From Hydrogenophaga sp. (GTDB lineage: Bacteria; Pseudomonadota; Gammaproteobacteria; Burkholderiales; Burkholderiaceae_C), in contig JAABRN010000007.1 of NCBI GenBank assembly GCA_011390855.1, positions 1 through 6,895 of the forward strand: a DNA stretch of 6,895 nucleotides. Direction: 5' to 3'. Shown here piece by piece: positions 1 through 6,011 of this stretch. Below the pieces are notes generated by a model that searched no databases, was not told the origin of the DNA, and saw nothing but the letters and a program-made list of their open reading frames with translations. Each line of letters opens with the position of its first letter. The stretch's first letter is position 1. Position numbers and translations under genes: made by a program.

Positions 1-574
1 TCTGGCGCGTCTTTGGGCACTGCTTCGCTACCTTGACGATGTCTTCAAAGAAGCCCATGTCGCGCATGCGGTCCGCTTCGTCGAGCACCAGGGTGTTGAG
101 GGCGTCGAGCTGCAAGCTGCCACGTTCCAGGTGATCCATGATGCGGCCCGGCGTACCCACCACGATGTGTGCACCGTGATCCAGCGTGGCCAGTTGCCCG
201 CGAAGCGGCACACCGCCGCACAGGGTGACGACCTTGATGTTGTCTTCGGCTCGCGCCAGGCGGCGGACCTCAGTGGTCACCTGGTCGGCCAGTTCGCGGG
301 TGGGACACAGCACCAGTGTTTGCACTGCAAAGCGCCTGGGGTTCAGGTTGGCGAGCAGGGTAAGGGCGAATGCGGCGGTTTTGCCGCTACCGGTTTTGGC
401 CTGGGCAATGATGTCCTTGCCCAAAAGCGCGGGCGGCAGGGCTGCGGCCTGGATGGCCGTCATGGACAGGTAGCCCAGCTGCTCCAGGTTGGCCAGCATG
501 GCGGGGGACAGGGGCAGGGCGCTGAAGCCGGTGGCGGCAGGCGTGCCCGCAGAGGTCGAAGGAGAAGAAGTCAT
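1..574 (-). CDS. dbpA: ATP-dependent RNA helicase DbpA, N-terminal part (cut by window edge)
   Basis: DEAD-box RNA helicase. In the family DbpA unwinds rRNA around helix 92 of 23S rRNA during 50S subunit assembly. Only the first 191 codons are here, covering most of RecA-like domain 1. Visible motifs: the Q motif region (F17; YLSMTAIQ, Q42), Walker A AKTGSGKT (59-66), motif Ia PTRELADQ (91-98), GG (120-121), motif Ib TPGR (141-144), and DEAD (165-168). The sequence around LCPTRELADQV and TLCGG, and the LDALNTLVLDEADRM block, fit DbpA better than RhlE or SrmB. The RNA-binding C-terminal domain that would confirm DbpA lies outside the window. The start ATG at 574 gives a short low-complexity Ser/Thr/Ala leader before the Q motif. 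There is no good Shine-Dalgarno, but GATAAT lies 5 nt before the ATG. The gene lies 57 bp downstream of the kinase pair on the same strand. Residue 171 is Arg where DbpA usually has Leu (DEADRML). Confidence 0.88.
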   Translation of the reverse strand, partial: MTSSPSTSAGTPAATGFSALPLSPAMLANLEQLGYLSMTAIQAAALPPALLGKDIIAQAKTGSGKTAAFALTLLANLNPRRFAVQTLVLCPTRELADQVTTEVRRLARAEDNIKVVTLCGGVPLRGQLATLDHGAHIVVGTPGRIMDHLERGSLQLDALNTLVLDEADRMRDMGFFEDIVKVAKQCPKTRQ

Positions 575-631
575 CCCCGATTATCGGCAGTTGTGCGAAG
601 GTGCCTTGCAGGGGGCCTCGCCTTCGGGCTC

Positions 632-2119
632 TCAACTCGACAAAGTGAAGAAGAAGGCGGCGCCTTGCCCGGGTGTGCTATCGGCCCAGACGCGACCACC
701 GTGGCGCATGACCACGCGCTGAACGATGGTCAAACCCAGGCCGGTGCCAGCGTAGTCCTGCTCGCGGTGCAGACGCTGGAAGGGGCCGAACAGCCTGTGT
801 GCAAAGGCCATGTCGAAGCCACAGCCGTTGTCTCGCACACAGAAAACGGTGTCACCGTCGCGAAACTCGGCACTCACTTCAATGCGTGTGACCTTACTCT
901 GTGCAGTGAATTTCCACGCATTGCGCAACAGGTTGTCCATCACGCTGCGCACCAGACTCAAATCGGCCATGGCTTCCATGCCGGGTGCAATCTGCACATT
1001 GGCCACGCGGTCGGGATCGCCGCGCATCAGTTGCTCTGCGATGTCGCTTGCGATGTCACTGATATCGACCGGACACAGTTGCAGTGGTACCTGGGTCAAG
1101 CGCGACATGTTCAGCAGGGCGTCAATCAATGCGCCCATGCGTTGACCCGCGGATGCGATGCGCTGCATCATCGCTACGCCGTCCTCGCCCAGGTCGTCGG
1201 GGTGGGCACGCATGACCTCCTGGCTGAAACCAACAATGGCTCGAAGGGGCGCTCGAAGGTCGTGAGCCACCGAAGAACTAAAGGCTTCAAGTTCCTTGAT
1301 GCTTTGGTTCAGTTCGGCGGTGCGTTCGTTGACGAGGCTTTCCAAGCCTTCGTTGAGCCGCTTCAGGTGCAGCTCGTTGTGTTTGCGCGATGTGATGTCC
1401 TGAACCACGCCATTCATTTGTTGATTGGGCCAGTGGCTGGCATCAATTTTGAGCCAGCGCGCGTCGCCCGATTCGGTGTGCACCCGGAACTCTTCGCTGA
1501 TGATTTTGAGCTGGTCGAGGCTTTCCTCAAGACAGGCAGAGAAGGCAGGTCGATCGACTTCCGCGACGCTGCTGATCAAGTCGGCCAGCGTGGTCTTCTG
1601 ATGGTTGTGCCAGCCCAGCAGATCGTGCGTGCGCGATGAAGCAGTGAGTTCATGGGTCTGGGTATCGAGTTCGATCACGCCCAGGCTGGCCGCATCAAGT
1701 GCCTGCTGAAGGAGGCGCTCGCTGCGAAGCAGCGCCACTTCCACGGCATGTCGCTCAAGGGCCATCTGTATGGTGGCGTGAAGCTCCCGCTCGGAAAACG
1801 GTTTGATCAGGTAACCATACGGCTTGGTCTGGCGTGCGCGGTCCAGTGTTGCATCTTCCGAGTACGCCGTGAGGTAAATCACTGGAACCGACGGCGCATG
1901 CATGAGCTTGGCAGCGACTTCAATGCCGTCCATGTCGCCTTCAATGTGAATGTCCATCAACACGAGGTCTGGTGCCAGGCGCTCGATCATGTCCAGACTT
2001 TGCTGCCCCGATGCCGCCACGCCAGGCACTTCATAGCCCATGTGGGCAAGCCGCTGCTGCAAATTGAACGCCACAATGCGCTCGTCTTCCACGATGAGGA
2101 TGCGAGGCGGACTTTTCAT
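632..2119 (-). CDS. REC-PAS-histidine kinase (receiver domain at the N terminus)
   Basis: Soluble sensor kinase of 495 residues with no membrane segment or signal peptide. Order of domains: receiver domain about 5-120, with acidic pocket E11-D12, phospho-acceptor D56 in LMDIHIEG, T84 and K106 (KPF); PAS-like domain about 135-245, ending in the usual VVQDIT exit; a short coiled coil (about 246-278); HisKA with H286 in SVAHDLRAPLR; HATPase with N-box N396-N400, G1 box DNGCGF (430-435) and G2 box GTGLGL (458-463). All catalytic residues are present. The C-terminal half resembles bacteriophytochrome-type kinases (the DLRAPLRAI and RLFGPFQRLH phrases). The start ATG at 2119 overlaps the stop of the upstream kinase as ATGA, so translation is probably coupled. 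A TTG 12 codons upstream is in frame but not needed. Because the receiver precedes the kinase, it is more likely an input accepting phosphate from the partner than an output. The stimulus and target are not visible. Confidence 0.9.
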   Translation of the reverse strand: MKSPPRILIVEDERIVAFNLQQRLAHMGYEVPGVAASGQQSLDMIERLAPDLVLMDIHIEGDMDGIEVAAKLMHAPSVPVIYLTAYSEDATLDRARQTKPYGYLIKPFSERELHATIQMALERHAVEVALLRSERLLQQALDAASLGVIELDTQTHELTASSRTHDLLGWHNHQKTTLADLISSVAEVDRPAFSACLEESLDQLKIISEEFRVHTESGDARWLKIDASHWPNQQMNGVVQDITSRKHNELHLKRLNEGLESLVNERTAELNQSIKELEAFSSSVAHDLRAPLRAIVGFSQEVMRAHPDDLGEDGVAMMQRIASAGQRMGALIDALLNMSRLTQVPLQLCPVDISDIASDIAEQLMRGDPDRVANVQIAPGMEAMADLSLVRSVMDNLLRNAWKFTAQSKVTRIEVSAEFRDGDTVFCVRDNGCGFDMAFAHRLFGPFQRLHREQDYAGTGLGLTIVQRVVMRHGGRVWADSTPGQGAAFFFTLSS

Positions 2120-3144
2120 GCGGTGACACCCAGCCTGAAACGCAAGGTGAAGCAAGTAGGTAGGGCGCGCTGTGTGGTGAGTTCGCCGTGCAACTGCTGT
2201 GTCAACAAGTGCACCAGCTGCAGGCCTAGGGAGCCGTTGTGATCCAGTTCCAGATCCTCTGGAATGGGGTGGCCGTTGTTGCTGATGGACATCTCGATGT
2301 CCTGGTCATCGCCCTGAGTGATGACCACCTCGATGGTGCCGCGCCGACCGCCCGAAAAGCCGTGCTTCAGGGCGTTGCTGACCAGTTCATTCACGATCAG
2401 GCCACAGGGAATGGCTTCGTTGATGGGCAACTTCATGTCGTGAGCCTGCACGTCGATGGTCACATGCCCTGCGGTCGATGCGTATGACTCCATCAAGCGA
2501 GGCAACAGTCCCCCCAGGAACTGGTCGAAGTCGACCTGCGCAAAGTCTTGCGACTGGTAGAGCGTCTGGTGGATCATTGACATGGACCGGATTCGGTTCT
2601 GGCTGTCACGCAGCATGCCCACCGTACCCGCGTCTTCGATCGTGAGGGCCTGCAGGTCCAGCAGGCTGTGGATGACTTGCAGGTTGTTCTTCACGCGATG
2701 ATGCACTTCCTTGAGCAGAAGGTCCTTCTGTTGCAGGGCGTCTTGAATGCGTCGCTCGCTTTGCTTGCGCTCGCTCAGGTCCAGAACGACCGACAGCACC
2801 ATCGGACCTTCGCCTGTTTCCACCGGGTTGATGCCAATCTCCACTGGGAACTCGGAGCCGTCCTTGCGTAGGCCGCTGAGATCGCGTCCCGCACCCATGG
2901 GGCGAGGCGTGGTTTCTGCCATGAACCCATGCCGGAAGCCCGTGTGCTGCGCGTGGTAGCGCGCGGGGATGAGCACTTCCACAAGCTGCCCTTCCAACTC
3001 CGGCGCCGCATAGCCGAAAATGCTTTCGGCCAAGCGATTGAGCCTTACGATTTCTCCCTGCGCATTGACCACGATCATCGCTACCGGAATGCTGTCGAAC
3101 GCTTGTCCAAGGTAGCCATCGAGGTGAATTTGTTGTATCGCCAT
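2116..3144 (-). CDS. PAS domain sensor histidine kinase, HisKA_2 family
   Basis: Soluble 342-residue kinase. The PAS domain occupies about residues 10-124 (FDSIPVAMIVVNAQGEIVRL, then RKDGSEFPVEI, then the exit DLSERK at 122-127). A short linker leads to the HisKA_2 phospho-acceptor region KEVHHRVKNNLQ, where H149 aligns with the phosphorylated histidine of this family. The HATPase domain follows: N-box N252-E253 to N257 (NELVSNALKHGF) and G2-like SLGLQLV (305-311). The G1 box is unusual: NNGHPIP (289-295), with Asn where most kinases have the adenine-contacting Asp. Start choice is firm: AGGA lies 7 nt before the ATG at 3144. The stop overlaps the start of the REC-PAS-kinase by four bases, which marks a two-gene unit. 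No membrane segment is present, so it probably senses a cytoplasmic signal through PAS. No cofactor-specific residues were recognised. Confidence 0.9.
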   Translation of the reverse strand: MAIQQIHLDGYLGQAFDSIPVAMIVVNAQGEIVRLNRLAESIFGYAAPELEGQLVEVLIPARYHAQHTGFRHGFMAETTPRPMGAGRDLSGLRKDGSEFPVEIGINPVETGEGPMVLSVVLDLSERKQSERRIQDALQQKDLLLKEVHHRVKNNLQVIHSLLDLQALTIEDAGTVGMLRDSQNRIRSMSMIHQTLYQSQDFAQVDFDQFLGGLLPRLMESYASTAGHVTIDVQAHDMKLPINEAIPCGLIVNELVSNALKHGFSGGRRGTIEVVITQGDDQDIEMSISNNGHPIPEDLELDHNGSLGLQLVHLLTQQLHGELTTQRALPTCFTLRFRLGVTA

Positions 3145-3151
3145 TTGGACA

Positions 3152-3155
3152 TCCT
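3152..3155 (-). promoter_or_regulatory. Shine-Dalgarno of the HisKA_2 kinase gene
   Basis: AGGA on the minus strand, 7 nt before the ATG at 3144. It fixes the start of the first kinase gene. It lies in the 105-bp gap (3145-3249) behind the DUF455 gene. In that gap I found no convincing sigma-70 promoter and no terminator, only a weak AGGCA/TGCCT hairpin without a T-tract. Co-transcription with the DUF455 gene is therefore possible. Confidence 0.6.
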
Positions 3156-3249
3156 AGGCGCTCTCTCCCCTCTTGTACACAGCTGATTTTCGTAAGGCAC
3201 ATTGCCTGGATTCGATCCGCCTCGTGCGATTCAAGTAGGTCGTTACGTT

Positions 3250-4086
3250 TCAGCCCGAGTGCAGAGCTTCAAGCTCCTGCTGGGTGAACCCGGCAGCGCG
3301 ACGAGCCGCATCGTTGAAAGGCGGCTTGAGTCGGGGTGCGCAGTGCAGCCGGGCAAGCTGGCGGTAATGAGACACAGGTTGAAACCCTTGTTGCTCGCAC
3401 AGCCAGCCGTACCAGTGGTTGCCCACCGCCACATGACCGACCTCGTCGCGCAGGATCACGTCGAGAATCTCCACAGCGCGCAGTGCTGCGGGTGTTCCCA
3501 CCTTGCGCAACCGTGCCTGCATCGGCGGCGTGGCGTCGAGCCCACGCGCTTCGAGCGTGCGCGGCACCAGGGCCATGCGCGCGGTCACATCGTGCTGTGT
3601 CTTCACGCACATTTCCCACAATCCGTCGTGCGCAGGGAAGTCGCCGTAGTCGTGGTCCAGGCTCTGCAGGTGTTCTCGCAGCAGGCCGAAGTGGGTGGCC
3701 TCTTCATGCGCCACCCGCATCCAGTCGGCGTAGTATTCAGCCGGCATATAGGCAAAGCGCCACACCGCATCGAGCGCGAGATTGATGGCGTTGAATTCGA
3801 TGTGGGTGACCGCGTGCAGCAGTGCGGCCAGGCCTTCGGCCGTGAACGGTGAACGGTGCGGCACGGCTGTCGGCGCGATGAGTTCGGGCCTCGCGGGGCG
3901 GCCAGGCAACCGGGCGCCGGCTTCGGGTTCCAGGCAGGCGGATGGGTCCAGCGCGGTGCAGCCCGTCTGCATGGCCTCAAACAGCGCATGCGTGGCCAGG
4001 ACCTTGGCGCCTGGATCTGCCATGCAAAGCACCTGCAATGCCTGTGAGCGCAAGGAAACCGGAAACGGGACGATGTGGGCTTGCAT
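3250..4086 (-). CDS. DUF455 family ferritin-like protein
   Basis: A 278-residue protein recognised as the DUF455 ferritin-like family that is common in Burkholderiales. The family's biochemical role is not established. Visible signatures: the PGRPARPEL segment (61-69), then a helical bundle with carboxylate/histidine pairs typical of a diiron four-helix fold: H95-x-E97 ([17 protein letters not shown]), E128-E129-xx-H132 (EEATH), E179 (RTLEARGLD) and E215-xx-H218 ([14 protein letters not shown]). The C-terminal PPFN and GFTQQEL phrases are also typical. The start ATG at 4086 gives an N terminus of the expected length. An in-frame open stretch further upstream is antisense to the divergent carbonic anhydrase gene and was not included. 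There is no Shine-Dalgarno at usable spacing; TAGAAT ends 7 nt before the ATG. It diverges from the gamma-CA gene across 36 bp. Confidence 0.87.
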   Translation of the reverse strand: MQAHIVPFPVSLRSQALQVLCMADPGAKVLATHALFEAMQTGCTALDPSACLEPEAGARLPGRPARPELIAPTAVPHRSPFTAEGLAALLHAVTHIEFNAINLALDAVWRFAYMPAEYYADWMRVAHEEATHFGLLREHLQSLDHDYGDFPAHDGLWEMCVKTQHDVTARMALVPRTLEARGLDATPPMQARLRKVGTPAALRAVEILDVILRDEVGHVAVGNHWYGWLCEQQGFQPVSHYRQLARLHCAPRLKPPFNDAARRAAGFTQQELEALHSG

Positions 4087-4089
4087 CCC

Positions 4090-4099
4090 TACAATTCTA
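4090..4099. promoter_or_regulatory. Overlapping divergent -10-like elements (TACAAT plus, TAGAAT minus)
   Basis: In the 36-bp gap between the divergent DUF455 and gamma-CA genes, TACAATTCTA reads as TACAAT on plus (4090-4095) and as TAGAAT on minus (4099-4094). Both are one base from the sigma-70 -10 consensus. The plus element would start transcription near 4102, ahead of the gamma-CA Shine-Dalgarno. The minus element would start it at or next to the DUF455 ATG. No recognisable -35 was found for either direction, so this is a candidate only. Confidence 0.4.
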
Positions 4100-4110
4100 G
4101 GTTTTGCGAC

Positions 4111-4116
4111 AGGAGA
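4111..4116 (+). promoter_or_regulatory. Shine-Dalgarno of the gamma-carbonic anhydrase gene
   Basis: AGGAGA, 6 nt before the ATG at 4123. It decides that start over the in-frame GTG at 4075, which would place 16 extra residues inside the divergent DUF455 gene. Confidence 0.75.
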
Positions 4117-4122
4117 CCCCGC

Positions 4123-4647
4123 ATGGCAATTTACGAACTCGACGGCGTTGCGCCGCGCCTGGCCGATTCCGCCTGGGTGGCGGACAGCGCGCAGGTGCTG
4201 GGCAATGTGGTGCTGGCCGAGGACAGCAGCGTGTGGTTCGGCGCCACACTTCGGGGCGATACCGAGACCATCACGGTCGGTCGCGGCAGCAACGTACAGG
4301 ACGGCAGCGTGATGCATGCCGACATCGGCTACCCCCTGACCCTGGGTGACAACGTCACCATCGGGCACATGGTGATGCTGCATGGCTGCACCATCGGCGA
4401 CGAATCGCTCATCGGCATCGGCGCCACGGTGCTCAACGGCGCAACCATCGGCAAGAACTGTCTGGTTGGCGCGGGATCTCTGGTGACCGAAGGCAAGACC
4501 TTCCCTGACGGCAGCATGATCATGGGCAGCCCTGCGAAAGTGGTGAAAATGCTCACTCCCGAGCAGATCGATGGCCTGCGCCGCAGCGCCCAGCACTACG
4601 TGGAGAACGCGCAGCGCTACCGCACCGGCTTGAAAAAGATTGGCTGA
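4123..4647 (+). CDS. Gamma-class carbonic anhydrase family protein (YrdA-like)
   Basis: A 174-residue protein with the left-handed beta-helix fold built from hexapeptide repeats, read along about residues 18-122 (repeating V/I-G-x-x units such as [30 protein letters not shown]). The family includes zinc- or iron-dependent gamma carbonic anhydrases such as Cam and CamH, and the YrdA/CaiE-like proteins. The three metal-ligand histidines are present: H65 (VMHAD), H82 (IGHM) and H87 (LHGC). So are the active-site partners R44-x-D46 and N57, Q59-D60. The acidic loop with the proton-shuttle Glu of Cam is absent, as in CamH/YrdA-type members, so CO2 hydration activity cannot be assumed. A C-terminal alpha-helix (about 145-167) is expected for trimer packing. 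GSPAKVVK (135-142) is typical of the family. Likely cytoplasmic. A candidate terminator lies about 115 bp downstream. Confidence 0.92.
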   Translation: MAIYELDGVAPRLADSAWVADSAQVLGNVVLAEDSSVWFGATLRGDTETITVGRGSNVQDGSVMHADIGYPLTLGDNVTIGHMVMLHGCTIGDESLIGIGATVLNGATIGKNCLVGAGSLVTEGKTFPDGSMIMGSPAKVVKMLTPEQIDGLRRSAQHYVENAQRYRTGLKKIG

Positions 4648-4733
4648 CCCCAGCCAGGGCCTGTTCACACCCTCTTTTCAGGATGCGTTGCGGATCGAAA
4701 AGGCCATGTCCAGCGTTGCGATCGCTGCGCCCA

Positions 4734-4754
4734 GGCCAGACCACCAGTCTGGCC
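4734..4754 (+). repeat. Perfect 8-bp inverted repeat (hairpin) between the gamma-CA gene and hslO
   Basis: GGCCAGAC at 4734-4741 pairs perfectly with GTCTGGCC at 4747-4754 around the 5-nt loop CACCA. There is no T-tract behind it, so it is not a classic intrinsic terminator on its own. It lies 7 nt before a second hairpin that does have a short T-tract. It may protect the 3' end of the gamma-CA transcript or act as a protein site. Confidence 0.6.
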
Positions 4755-4761
4755 GTCGCCG

Positions 4762-4784
4762 AGCGCCTGGATTGGCGCTGTTTT
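4762..4784 (+). terminator. Candidate intrinsic terminator of the gamma-CA gene
   Basis: AGCGCC (4762-4767) pairs with GGCGCT (4774-4779) around the loop TGGATT, followed by GTTTT (4780-4784). The stem is six base pairs and GC-rich but the T-tract is short, so strength is probably modest. It would end transcription before the hslO start at 4854. Confidence 0.45.
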
Positions 4785-4853
4785 CAACCCATTTGCAGCT
4801 AGACAAGCAGTGGCAACAGGCCCTGGTCCAGCCAGATTTTCAGAAAGACCGTT

Positions 4854-5834
4854 TTGTCCGAACTCCACAAATTCATGTTTGAAGGTCTGCCAGTGCGCGG
4901 CATGCTGGTGCGCCTGACCGATGCCTGGCAAGACATCCTCAGCCGGCGCGAGCAGGCTGGCGGATACCCTGCAGCCGTGACCGAGTTGCTGGGCGAAATG
5001 ACGGCGGCGGCCACCCTGATGCAGGCCAACATCAAGTTCGAGGGTGCACTGATCATGCAGATCATGGGCGACGGACCGGTGAAACTGGCCGTGGCCGAAG
5101 TGCAGCCCGACCTGAGCCTGCGCGCCACCGCCACGGTGGTGGGCGAGGTGGCAGCCGACGCACCGCTCTCTCACATGGTCAATGTGAACAACGAAGGGCG
5201 CTGCGCCATCACGCTCGATCCCAAAGACCGCCTGCCTGGCCGCCAGCCGTACCAAGGCGTGGTGCCACTGTTCGGCGACCGGCGAGAAAAGCTGGAGAAA
5301 CTCAGCGAGGTGATTGAACACTACATGCTGCAAAGCGAGCAGCTTGACACCCGGCTCGTGCTCGCGGCCAATGACAAGGTCGCGGCCGGCCTGCTGATAC
5401 AGCGGCTGCCGCTGCAGGGGGAAGGCAATCTGGCGGGCAGTGGTGTCATGCGCAGCGATGAAGACGAGATCGGTCGCAACGAGGACTACAACCGCATTGC
5501 CATTCTGGCGGCCAGCCTCAAGCGCGAAGAACTGCTGGAGCTGGATGCCGAAACCATTCTGCGGCGCTTGTTCTGGGAGGAAGATGTGCGCCGCTTCGAC
5601 CCCATGGTTGGCGGCGAAGGTCCTCGTTTTGCCTGTACCTGTTCTCGAGAACGCGTTGGCGGCATGCTGCGCAGCCTCGGCGAGGAAGAGATCGAGTCGA
5701 TCCTGGCGGAGCAGGGCCAGGTGGAGGTGGGGTGTGAGTTCTGCGGAGCGCAGTACCAGTTCGATCCGGTGGATGCGGCGCAAGTGTTTTTGCAGCCCGC
5801 CACCCAGGCCCCGCCATCTGACGGCGTTCACTGA
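4854..5834 (+). CDS. hslO: Hsp33 redox-regulated chaperone HslO
   Basis: A 326-residue cytoplasmic holdase chaperone. In the family it is activated when oxidation and partial unfolding release zinc from a C-terminal cysteine centre and two disulfides form. The zinc centre is intact: C261-T-C263 and C294-E-F-C297, giving C-x-C then C-x-x-C with 30 residues between. The N-terminal core is recognisable from FEGLPVRGMLVRL, LLGEMTAAATLM, GDGPVKLAV, and YQGVVPLFGD with the following helix. RRLFWEED (237-244) leads to the redox linker. The start is read as TTG at 4854 because SELHKFMFEGLPVRG matches the usual family N terminus. An ATG exists only at M8, inside the conserved segment. The ribosome-binding site is weak (purines AGAAAGA at 4842-4848). 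The gene lies downstream of gamma-CA on the same strand but about 206 bp away behind hairpins, so it probably has its own promoter. It converges with the NTPase gene. Confidence 0.95.
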   Translation: MSELHKFMFEGLPVRGMLVRLTDAWQDILSRREQAGGYPAAVTELLGEMTAAATLMQANIKFEGALIMQIMGDGPVKLAVAEVQPDLSLRATATVVGEVAADAPLSHMVNVNNEGRCAITLDPKDRLPGRQPYQGVVPLFGDRREKLEKLSEVIEHYMLQSEQLDTRLVLAANDKVAAGLLIQRLPLQGEGNLAGSGVMRSDEDEIGRNEDYNRIAILAASLKREELLELDAETILRRLFWEEDVRRFDPMVGGEGPRFACTCSRERVGGMLRSLGEEEIESILAEQGQVEVGCEFCGAQYQFDPVDAAQVFLQPATQAPPSDGVH

Positions 5835-5847
5835 GAGGTCGAACCGC

Positions 5848-5870
5848 TGCCTGATGACATTGCTCAGGCA
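5848..5870. repeat. 7-bp inverted repeat just after hslO
   Basis: TGCCTGA (5848-5854) is exactly complementary to TCAGGCA (5864-5870) across a 9-nt loop. It begins 14 nt after the hslO stop codon. No T-tract follows on either strand, so it is not an obvious intrinsic terminator. Confidence 0.5.
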
Positions 5871-5942
5871 CCCCGAGGCACTGCGCCCTGGCGAAAGAGG
5901 TCGATGACAAGCAGCGGTGGGTTGACTACCGAACATTTGCCG

Positions 5943-5958
5943 TCCCAGGAACCTGGGA
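5943..5958. repeat. Inverted repeat TCCCAGG-AA-CCTGGGA
   Basis: Two exactly complementary 7-base arms are separated by AA. As RNA it would fold as a 6-bp stem with a GAAC tetraloop. It sits between convergent genes, 4 nt before another hairpin. It has no T-tract of its own and could instead be a dyad for a DNA-binding protein. Confidence 0.55.
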
Positions 5959-5962
5959 TGGT

Positions 5963-5998
5963 GCAGTCTTCGCAGACTGCCCGGTGGGCTTCCTTGTT
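5963..5998 (+). terminator. Candidate terminator region of hslO (two overlapping hairpins)
   Basis: GCAGTCT (5963-5969) pairs with AGACTGC (5974-5980) around the loop TCGC. Overlapping its last two bases, GCCC (5979-5982) pairs with GGGC (5986-5989), and the T-rich tail TTCCTTGTT (5990-5998) follows. The second stem is short and the tail is interrupted, so the call is tentative. Its position, about 130-160 bp after the hslO stop and just before the end of the convergent gene, is where a terminator is expected. On the minus strand no T-tract follows the hairpins. Confidence 0.4.
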
Positions 5999-6011
5999 CG
6001 GGAAAAACGTT

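Noticed and set aside
577..587. 11-bp dyad CCGATTATCGG as an operator or terminator upstream of dbpA
   Set aside because: It is too short and has no T-tract. The symmetry may be chance around a -10-like hexamer, so I did not call it as a separate site.
611..630. Possible terminator hairpin after the REC-PAS-kinase stop (minus strand, around GCC-CGAA-GGC)
   Set aside because: Only three to four base pairs and no T-tract.
131..1639. 502-codon open frame on the plus strand, opposite dbpA and the REC-PAS-kinase
   Set aside because: It lies antisense to two genes with complete recognisable motifs. The protein has no recognisable domain and is rich in Gly, Ala, His and Gln in the way GC-rich antisense frames are.
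2120..2155. 12-residue upstream extension of the REC-PAS-kinase from a TTG at 2155
   Set aside because: The ATG at 2119 gives the normal receiver start (KSPPRILIVEDE) and a classic ATGA coupling. The extension adds only unrelated residues inside the upstream gene.
4087..4668. N-terminal extension of the DUF455 frame to 4668
   Set aside because: The added residues are antisense to the gamma-CA gene, and the family N terminus is already reached with the ATG at 4086.
4640..4882. 80-codon plus-strand frame between the gamma-CA gene and hslO
   Set aside because: It overlaps both flanking genes out of frame, spans the hairpins, and encodes nothing recognisable.
4665..5936. 423-codon open frame on the minus strand, opposite hslO
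   Set aside because: It lies opposite the whole of hslO, which is unambiguous. The translation has no recognisable family and the composition of a GC-bias shadow frame.
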